From a virus, in the IMG/VR virus record IMGVR_UViG_3300021197_000685, positions 1 through 23,543 of that record: DNA of 23,543 nt, one strand, 5' to 3'. The notes under the pieces were generated by a model that was not told the DNA's origin, did not search any database, and saw only the letters and a program-made list of their open reading frames with translations. The position numbers and the translations under genes were made by a program. This document shows positions 16,758 to 22,064 of the stretch, piece by piece (position 1 is the stretch's first letter; the number at the start of each line of letters is the position of its first letter).

Positions 16758-18609
16758 GTGGGTTCCCGTTGACGACCTACCCGTGACGCCTCGCGACATA
16801 AAAGAAATAGCCATCGACCTTGAGACTAAGGACCCAAGGCTCAAGAGCCACGGTCCTGGATGGGCAACCGGCCACGGCGACGTGGTTGGCATAGCTGTGT
16901 CCTACGACGGTTTTACTTCATACCTCCCGTTTGGGCATGAAGGCGGTGGTAACCTTGACCGGGGCATCATCCTCAAATGGTTTGAGAAGGAAATCGCCAA
17001 GCACCCTTCTGACAAGATATTCTACAACGCCGCCTACGACGTAGGCTGGTTAGGCCGTCTGGGCGTCAAGCTGGAAGGCCGCATCCTCGACGCGATGTTG
17101 GCTGCACCTCTACTAAACGAGAACCGGTTCAGCTATTCGCTCAACGCGGTGGCCTACGACTACATGGGCGAGATGAAATCCGAAGCGGCACTCAGAGAGG
17201 CGGCGCAGGAATTTGGCGTAGACCCCAAGGGCGAACTGTACAAGTTGCCCGCTACGTTCGTTGGTGAGTACGCGGAAGCCGACGCACGGCTCACGCTCCA
17301 GCTTTGGCAGACGTTCAAGTCCGAACTTTCCAAAGAAGACCTATGGCAAGTGTTTGACCTGGAGACAGAGGTCCTACCGCTATGCATAGAAATGACTAGG
17401 CGCGGCGTCAGGGTAGACCTTGATCAGGCGGAGAGACTCAAACAGGATCTCCTCAAAGAAGTGAAGAAGATCCTGTCCGGGATTAAGAAGGAAACAGGTA
17501 TTAGTATAGAACTCTGGGCTGCGGCGTCCATTGCAAAAGTGTTCGACCAACTGGAGATACCTTACGGACGCACCAAGACGGGACTGCCGTCCTTCACCAA
17601 GAACTTCTTGTCCCAGCATGAGCATCCCATAGCTCAACAGATCGCAGAGGCGAGAGAGTACGACAAAATTGGTAACACGTTCCTGTCTAGCATTTTCCGC
17701 TACGCGGAGAAGGACCGCATCCACGGCCACATAAACCAGTTGCGGAGTGAGGGCGGCGGCACCGTATCGGGCCGCATAAGCATGTCTAACCCGAACCTCC
17801 AGCAAATACCGGCCCGGAACCCTGACATGGCGCGGAAGATACGCGGCCTTTTCTTACCGGAAGAAGGTGAGCAGTGGGCGTCTATGGATTTCGACCAGCA
17901 AGAGCCACGTATCCTGGTCCACTTCTCAAGCCTCACGAACAAGGGCCTAACCGGATCCGACGTTTTTGTTGACGCCTATAAGACTAAGCAAAATACCGAC
18001 TTCCATCAGATGGTTGCCGACATTGCTGAGATCCCTAGAAAACAGGCAAAGACCATCAACCTTGGCATTATGTACGGGATGGGTCAGACCAAACTGGCGG
18101 AGCAACTGGACGTGTCCACGGACGACGCTAAACGGCTCATGCGCCAGTACCATGATGACGTGCCGTTCGTGAAAGAACTTATGGATGCAGTGCAGCGTAA
18201 AGTTTCGCACCGCGACAAGGGCGGGTTTGTGAGATCTTTGCTTGGCCGCAAATGCCGCTTTGATTTGTGGGAGCCCAACCTTTTTGTTTCGTCCAAGGCG
18301 TTACCAAAAGAGGAAGCGCACATAGAGTACGGCGACAACATCAAACGCGCTTACACCTATAAGGCATTAAACAGACTGATCCAATCCAGTGCCGCCGATC
18401 AGACCAAGGCGTCCATGGCTGCAATATACAAAGAGAAGAACAAGATTCCTCTCGTTCAGATCCACGATGAACTGGCCTTCTCTGTGACTGACAAGAAGGA
18501 AGCCCGAGAACTTTGCGATGTCATGGAAAATTCCGTCGAACTACAGGTTCCGACGCCCTGCGACATCTCGTTAGGTCCGAACTGGGGAGACTTGACGAAG
18601 GAGGATTAA
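16714..18609 (+). CDS. polA: DNA polymerase I (family A) with 3'-5' exonuclease, Leu762-type
   Basis: 631 residues counted from TTG 16714, which has GGAG 7 bases upstream; ATG 16726 (MKKPKWG) is the alternative but lacks a ribosome site. Exonuclease motifs: DLET (Asp35, Glu37), NAAYDVGWL (Asn105, Asp109) and YAEAD (Tyr186, Asp190), so proofreading is likely intact. Polymerase motifs: SGRISMSNPNLQQIPAR (352-368), motif A MDFDQQEPRI (Asp392), motif B R-KQA-K-TIN-L-GIM-YG (Arg442, Lys446, Leu450, Tyr454) and motif C VQIHDE (Asp585, Glu586). Leu450 is at the place of E. coli Phe762. There is no 5' nuclease domain. This is the replicative enzyme of the phage, last gene of the operon begun at 11362. 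Confidence 0.97.
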   Translation: MKTNMKKPKWGVRTEWVPVDDLPVTPRDIKEIAIDLETKDPRLKSHGPGWATGHGDVVGIAVSYDGFTSYLPFGHEGGGNLDRGIILKWFEKEIAKHPSDKIFYNAAYDVGWLGRLGVKLEGRILDAMLAAPLLNENRFSYSLNAVAYDYMGEMKSEAALREAAQEFGVDPKGELYKLPATFVGEYAEADARLTLQLWQTFKSELSKEDLWQVFDLETEVLPLCIEMTRRGVRVDLDQAERLKQDLLKEVKKILSGIKKETGISIELWAAASIAKVFDQLEIPYGRTKTGLPSFTKNFLSQHEHPIAQQIAEAREYDKIGNTFLSSIFRYAEKDRIHGHINQLRSEGGGTVSGRISMSNPNLQQIPARNPDMARKIRGLFLPEEGEQWASMDFDQQEPRILVHFSSLTNKGLTGSDVFVDAYKTKQNTDFHQMVADIAEIPRKQAKTINLGIMYGMGQTKLAEQLDVSTDDAKRLMRQYHDDVPFVKELMDAVQRKVSHRDKGGFVRSLLGRKCRFDLWEPNLFVSSKALPKEEAHIEYGDNIKRAYTYKALNRLIQSSAADQTKASMAAIYKEKNKIPLVQIHDELAFSVTDKKEARELCDVMENSVELQVPTPCDISLGPNWGDLTKED

Positions 18610-18620
18610 TCCGATACTGT
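18592..18620 (+). promoter_or_regulatory. Possible promoter for the RHH/methyltransferase genes
   Basis: TTGACG (18592-18597, inside the polymerase 3' end), a 17-base spacer and TACTGT (18615-18620), followed at once by a TCCCATA motif (18620-18626). GAGG lies before the start at 18646. The -10 match is weak (3/6), so an activator might be needed. Confidence 0.4.
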
Positions 18621-18645
18621 CCCATAACATTATGAGGTCTAAACC

Positions 18646-18798
18646 ATGGATACAGAAAAGTGGAAGAGTGTGGTCATACCGATCAAGACCTACAAAGTCT
18701 TGAAACGTTTGGCCGAGCGCGAACACCGGACGTTGTCTGGTCAGTTCACATTTATGATTGAGCAAATGACCAATGAGGAAAAGGAGGCTACGAAATGA
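18646..18798 (+). CDS. Ribbon-helix-helix (Arc/CopG-like) DNA-binding protein
   Basis: 50 residues: a short strand KSVVIPIKTYKVLKRLAE followed by HRTLSGQFTFMIEQ, the strand-helix-helix pattern of Arc/CopG-type dimeric regulators. The start ATG has GAGG 7 bases upstream, and the stop overlaps the next small ORF as ATGA. Proteins of this fold bind short direct or inverted repeats cooperatively, so it is a candidate ligand for the intergenic palindrome at 19770 or the array at 22065; neither is shown. It is short but coherent and sits behind a possible promoter. Confidence 0.8.
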   Translation: MDTEKWKSVVIPIKTYKVLKRLAEREHRTLSGQFTFMIEQMTNEEKEATK

Positions 18799-18863
18799 CT
18801 CCCGTTCTCGCGACGGCGGCATTTTATGCAGTGGTGATACTGTATGTCGCAATTACCGGCTGA
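18795..18863 (+). CDS. 22-residue hydrophobic membrane peptide
   Basis: Reads MTPVLATAAFYAVVILYVAITG, a single uncharged membrane-spanning length. AAGGAGG lies about 7 bases before the ATG, the best ribosome-binding site in this region, although the ATG overlaps the stop of the previous gene. The peptide overlaps the first 20 bases of the methyltransferase gene, which has no good site of its own. It may be a leader for translational coupling, a small membrane protein, or both. Confidence 0.5.
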   Translation: MTPVLATAAFYAVVILYVAITG

Positions 18864-19419
18864 AAAGTTTGACGTAATCTACGCTGACCCTCCCTGGACG
18901 TTCCGCACTTGGAGCAACGAGGGCAAGGACCGCTCACCCGAAAAACATTACGACTGCATGAGCCTCGCAGACATCCGTGCGCTTCCTGTCTCTGACATAG
19001 CTGCCGAAAACTGCGCTTTGTTTTTGTGGGTCACGGATCCCTTGTTACCGGAGGGGCTCAAGCTCATGGAAGCGTGGGGCTTCAAGTTTAAAACCATAGC
19101 CTTTGTCTGGGCCAAATTAAACAAGAGCGCACCGCCTACGCTATGGACAGAGAGAGATTTCTTTACGGGTCTCGGTTACTGGACCAGGGCTAACCCAGAG
19201 CTTTGCCTTCTGGGTACGCGAGGCAAACCGAAGCGCGTATCTAAATCTGTTCGACGGCTTGTCGTATCACCCAGGCGGGAGCACTCAAGAAAGCCCGACG
19301 AGATTGCAGAGAAGATTGATGACCTCATGGGACATGATACGTCCAAGATAGAATTATTTGCTAGGACAGCTAGGACAGGGTGGACGACATGGGGAAACGA
19401 CGTTGCCAAGTTTGATTAG
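18844..19419 (+). CDS. MT-A70-type N6-adenine DNA methyltransferase
   Basis: 191 residues. The catalytic DPPW lies at 15-18 within FDVIYADPPWTF; further family marks are KHYDCMSLADIRALPV, CALFLWVTDP, GFKFKTIAFVWAK, the REHSRKPDEIAEKI segment and a terminal KIELFARTARTGWTTWGND. These fit the MT-A70/Ime4-like family, which moves a methyl group from S-adenosylmethionine to adenine N6. No restriction endonuclease gene is adjacent, so it is an orphan enzyme that probably modifies phage DNA to evade host restriction or marks it for regulation. The recognition site cannot be read from sequence. Confidence 0.93.
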   Translation: MSQLPAEKFDVIYADPPWTFRTWSNEGKDRSPEKHYDCMSLADIRALPVSDIAAENCALFLWVTDPLLPEGLKLMEAWGFKFKTIAFVWAKLNKSAPPTLWTERDFFTGLGYWTRANPELCLLGTRGKPKRVSKSVRRLVVSPRREHSRKPDEIAEKIDDLMGHDTSKIELFARTARTGWTTWGNDVAKFD

Positions 19420-19446
19420 TTGTTCTAAAAAAGAGTATCCATAGAG

Positions 19447-19752
19447 GTGCGCGTTATCCGGCATCCCCTGGCTCTTCGTTTGTTGACTCCTTTCGCAGAG
19501 TTTTTAACGCGCATCACCTCCCCGGAGGTGGAAGATAACCTCCCTGTGTCTTCTACCTTCGGGGCTCCCTTAAATAAGTGTTCTATATGTGACTGCGACT
19601 TCGACGTTGAAGAAGAAGGCGGCATCCTTGGTTATTTTGGTGTGTGTCCAGTAAGCTTCTGTCCGTGGTGTACGACATCAATTTTTGACATGGTGCAGCA
19701 GCATTGCGACTACTGCCCAAACGATGACGAAGACCCTCCCTTAATAAACTAG
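19447..19752 (+). CDS. Cys-rich zinc-binding protein, unknown function
   Basis: 101 residues from GTG 19447. The start is uncertain: the first 40 residues have no support and a later start is possible. The C-terminal 60 residues carry Cys pairs at 45/48/50, 67, 72/75 and 87/90 (NKCSICDC, VCPVSFCPWC, HCDYC), with EEEGGILGYFGVCPVSFCPWC resembling a small phage family that I cannot name. Zinc binding is likely. The coding sequence contains an inverted repeat CACCTC-CCCG-GAGGTG at about 19515-19530, followed by ACCTCC, so the GGAGG can pair on either side. It ends just before the next promoter. Confidence 0.6.
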   Translation: MRVIRHPLALRLLTPFAEFLTRITSPEVEDNLPVSSTFGAPLNKCSICDCDFDVEEEGGILGYFGVCPVSFCPWCTTSIFDMVQQHCDYCPNDDEDPPLIN

Positions 19753-19781
19753 TTGACAACTCCTATAACATCCCATACATA
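19753..19781 (+). promoter_or_regulatory. Promoter of the small-gene cluster
   Basis: TTGACA (19753-19758, 6/6), a 17-base spacer and TACATA (19776-19781), then AGGAGG ahead of the start at 19811. The -10 box is inside a perfect palindrome, so binding there would block transcription. Confidence 0.6.
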
Positions 19782-19787
19782 TGGGAT
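19770..19787. promoter_or_regulatory. Perfect 18-bp palindrome over the -10 box, probable operator
   Basis: ATCCCATA-CA-TATGGGAT: two 8-base arms with a 2-base centre. It covers the -10 box and start-site region of the promoter. The half-site TATGGGA or TCCCATA also occurs near three other promoters (ACCCATA at about 11300, TCCCATA at 18620, TATGGGA at 22744). The binding protein may be the XRE or RHH regulator, or a host repressor. Confidence 0.55.
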
Positions 19788-19810
19788 CAGTTTAACAGGA
19801 GGATTCGTCA

Positions 19811-19987
19811 ATGCCACATGTCAACTTGCTGGAAGAGTTCTTTCAGAACATCCGCATGGTCAACCAAATGGGCCGGGTAGCGCGGTGCGAGAGTGCCGCT
19901 GCACGGGCTAACGATCCCGAGTTCAAGCGCATCTGGACGGAGAAGGCCGACGCCATCCGTGAAACCTATAAGACGGAGATCAACTGA
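19811..19987 (+). CDS. 58-aa unknown protein, first gene of small-gene cluster
   Basis: Starts MPHVNLLEEFFQNIRMVNQ with AGGAGG 8-9 bases upstream. The product is helical and charged throughout (ARANDPEFKRIWTEKADAIRETYKTEIN), soluble, with one Cys. No family is recognised. Its TGA overlaps the next ATG. It is too short to classify, but the strong ribosome site and promoter make it a likely real gene. Confidence 0.75.
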   Translation: MPHVNLLEEFFQNIRMVNQMGRVARCESAAARANDPEFKRIWTEKADAIRETYKTEIN

Positions 19988-20190
19988 TGAATATAATCAG
20001 GCTTAACGGCGCGGACAGACGGCACGGTGATAAAATTTTGGTGATCCAGAACCTCACTGGGCAATTTGGACAGTTTTGTGGGCAAACTGCTCACGTCTGG
20101 AACAGTAGACTGAAAGCCTACGCCTGTTACCCTACCACTAACGTCAATACGGCGTTAAATGCACTCAACCAGATGGAGTTGGACGTATGA
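19987..20190 (+). CDS. 67-aa unknown protein
   Basis: Reads MNIIRLNGADRRHGDKILVIQ, then GQFGQFCGQTAHVWNSRLKAYACYP. It is mixed strand/helix with two Cys and no membrane segment. It is linked by TGATG to the gene before and by ATGA to the gene after, so the chain is probably translated by re-initiation. No family is recognised. Confidence 0.65.
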   Translation: MNIIRLNGADRRHGDKILVIQNLTGQFGQFCGQTAHVWNSRLKAYACYPTTNVNTALNALNQMELDV

Positions 20191-20495
20191 TTTCCCCTGG
20201 CTGGTACAAAGACATGTTTGACGCTTTCCATCGGCGCTTTGAGGTCTTGGAAAAGAACGAGTACCCTACATACGGTGCAACCGACGCCCTTCTCAATAAG
20301 AGCCGTGGCTTCACGCTAGGCGACATGGAGCGGTTGTTCGACAACCCCACCGCCTACTGGCCCCTCCCTATAACATGCCCGAAATGCAAAAGTAGTTTGG
20401 ATGTTGGACATCTGGACTGGGACACGTTTGTCTGCACGTCTTGCAAAGCCGAAGTAAAACGCGGCGACTGGATCTTGAAAGGATTTGAAAAGTGA
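20187..20495 (+). CDS. 102-aa zinc-ribbon protein
   Basis: The N-terminal half is helical (GWYKDMFDAFHRRFEVLEKNE, then a possible short HTH around 40-52, GFTLGDMERLFDN). The C-terminal half has a zinc ribbon with CPKC (64-67) and CTSC (83-86), 15 residues apart, joined by WDTFVC. Small phage zinc ribbons often bind DNA or RNA polymerase; no specific role can be given. It overlaps both neighbours by 4 bases. Confidence 0.72.
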   Translation: MISPGWYKDMFDAFHRRFEVLEKNEYPTYGATDALLNKSRGFTLGDMERLFDNPTAYWPLPITCPKCKSSLDVGHLDWDTFVCTSCKAEVKRGDWILKGFEK

Positions 20496-20704
20496 TCGCA
20501 CTTGTATTGATACCCGTCATCCTGTTTGGCGTGGACAACGCCGACTTCTTTAAACAAGCCGCTGAAGAACGCGAACAAGGTTACACTTGGCACTATACGG
20601 GAGAGCAGGAGCTTGACCCACGGTCCAAGGCCATCCCAATCCAATGCATGGACGGCGATAAGCCCTGCGGCGAACCCTTTATTCTCTGGAAGCTCAAGAA
20701 ATGA
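20492..20704 (+). CDS. 70-aa protein with hydrophobic N-terminus
   Basis: GTG start overlapping the previous stop (GTGA). The first 14 residues (MIALVLIPVILFGV) could be an uncleaved membrane anchor, but lack the positive charge typical of a signal peptide. The remainder is acidic and polar with two Cys (IQCMDGDKPCGEPF). No family is recognised. Its place in an unbroken chain of overlapping genes supports it. Confidence 0.6.
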   Translation: MIALVLIPVILFGVDNADFFKQAAEEREQGYTWHYTGEQELDPRSKAIPIQCMDGDKPCGEPFILWKLKK

Positions 20705-20895
20705 TTGGCCTCTGGGAAAAGTTCCTCATGTGGGTACGCGGATACCATCGTATCGCTCCCCGGCACACGCCAAGTATTCAACCGAAACAAAAAATTACCG
20801 CTTGGACCAGTGACGGCGAAGGTGTCGTCACGCTCCATGGTCCGGCAAAACCCGACCAGTTGGTCACATGGAAAGAAGGAGACGACGATGCCTAG
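20701..20895 (+). CDS. 64-aa unknown protein
   Basis: Starts MIGLWEKFLMWVRGYHR, an amphipathic and possibly membrane-surface helix, then a strand-rich part (KITAWTSDGEGVVTLHGPAKPDQLVTWKEGDDDA). ATGA overlap with the gene before and 8-base overlap with the gene after. No family is recognised. Confidence 0.58.
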   Translation: MIGLWEKFLMWVRGYHRIAPRHTPSIQPKQKITAWTSDGEGVVTLHGPAKPDQLVTWKEGDDDA

Positions 20896-21073
20896 TTTTG
20901 TGGTAATGCGCCCTGACGGCGAAAAGGTGGACATCACCGACAACATCAAAAACGCGCTTGGCGAGGACGACGTTCGCGAAGCCCTTGTTGGTGCGCTCAA
21001 GAAGCCCGTACCAGGGTCCAGCAATGCCGCCATCCGGCGGGAGAAGAAACTGAAAGAAGCGCGGACCAAGTGA
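20888..21073 (+). CDS. 61-aa unknown basic-tailed protein
   Basis: ATG 20888 has AAGGAG about 7 bases upstream, so I choose it over the longer frame from 20705, which would overlap the previous gene completely. The product begins MPSFVVMRPDGEKVDITDNI, then a helical charged part ending EKKLKEARTK. It overlaps the next start by one base (TGATG). No family is recognised. Confidence 0.62.
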   Translation: MPSFVVMRPDGEKVDITDNIKNALGEDDVREALVGALKKPVPGSSNAAIRREKKLKEARTK

Positions 21074-21240
21074 TGTTCACGCTTCTGCGATACAAGGAAC
21101 CGGACCCTGGCGAACACCGTCAGGGCTTCCGGCCCTTGCCCAAAGAGAACCCATACAAGAGCAGTCTCTGTTTGAAGTATGAAGAAGAATCAGAACTGCA
21201 AATCGTCAACGCACCCAAGAGCGTGGACATATCAATTTAA
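21073..21240 (+). CDS. 55-aa unknown protein
   Basis: Begins MFTLLRYKEPDPGEHRQGFR and ends APKSVDISI. It is linked to the previous gene by TGATG and to the next by a 12-base gap that holds GGAG. Mixed charge, one Cys, no membrane segment, no recognised family. Last member of the overlapping small-gene chain before the IS110-like gene. Confidence 0.55.
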   Translation: MFTLLRYKEPDPGEHRQGFRPLPKENPYKSSLCLKYEEESELQIVNAPKSVDISI

Positions 21241-21252
21241 GGAGTCGAACTA

Positions 21253-22053
21253 ATGTTAGAAGAACTTACCTCCGTCGAGCGCCTCAAGCGCGACATCCGC
21301 AACGCCGCTTCTACCCTGTCCGATACAGAGGCGCGGTTCCTCGTTGATTCATACTATCAGATGCAAGATGACCGCATCCGTGCCGCTGGACAGGTTCGTT
21401 CAATGGACAGCGAACCTCACGCCGTTCTGTCCTGGTTGACCGAACAGTCCTCCCTGCTAGAGAACCAAGTCAAAGGTGCTCTCGACGTGTACTCTGCAAA
21501 CCATCCTATAGGTAAGCGCATACGCACCGTCGATGGCGTGGGACCGGTTATCTCTGCGGGCTTCCTGGCGCACATAGACATAACGAGAGCTAACACGGCG
21601 GGCTCCATATGGCGCTACGCCGGTCTGGACCCAACCAGCGAATGGAAGAAAGGGACCAAGCGTCCGTTCAACGCCAGCCTTAAAACGCTTTGCTGGAAGC
21701 TAGGCGAGAGTTTCGTAAAAGTATCCGGCAAAGAGACGGCGGTGTACGGTCATCTCTACAAAGAGCGCAAGGCTACGGAACTGGAGCGCAATGAGAACGG
21801 GGACTTTGCGGATCAGGCCGCTGCAAAGTTAGAGAAGTTTAAGATCGGCAAGACCACCGACGCCTACAAAGCTTACTCCGTGGGCAAGCTACCGCCCGCA
21901 CATATCCATGCCCGTGCAAAACGCTACGCCGTTAAGATGTTCATCAGCCATCTGCACGAAGCATGGTACACGCACCACTACCAACGGCCCGCCCCGGCAC
22001 CTTATGTATTTGCTCACGCTGGGCATGTGCATAAAATGGATGTTCCGTTCTAA
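21253..22053 (+). CDS. IS110-like protein with Transposase_20 (HhH) domain only
   Basis: 266 residues, GGAG 8-9 bases before ATG. Residues 1-85 are helical and lack the DEDD/RuvC nuclease of IS110 transposases. Residues 88-170 match the C-terminal Transposase_20 domain: TVDGVGPVISAGFLAHI (92-108, helix-hairpin-helix), SIWRYAGLDP (118-127), a basic segment WKKGTKRPFNASLKTLCWKLG, and YGHLYKERK. Where typical IS110 proteins have Ser-Gly after the YAGL motif, this one has Lys-Gly (133-134), so the recombinase serine may be missing. The C-terminus ends HKMDVPF, like the SSB tip. No terminal inverted repeats or target duplication are visible, so it looks like a fixed phage gene and not an insertion sequence. 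The repeat array starts 11 bases after its stop. A DNA-binding or junction-binding role is my best guess. Confidence 0.75.
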   Translation: MLEELTSVERLKRDIRNAASTLSDTEARFLVDSYYQMQDDRIRAAGQVRSMDSEPHAVLSWLTEQSSLLENQVKGALDVYSANHPIGKRIRTVDGVGPVISAGFLAHIDITRANTAGSIWRYAGLDPTSEWKKGTKRPFNASLKTLCWKLGESFVKVSGKETAVYGHLYKERKATELERNENGDFADQAAAKLEKFKIGKTTDAYKAYSVGKLPPAHIHARAKRYAVKMFISHLHEAWYTHHYQRPAPAPYVFAHAGHVHKMDVPF

Positions 22054-22064
22054 TCAGTGTATCC

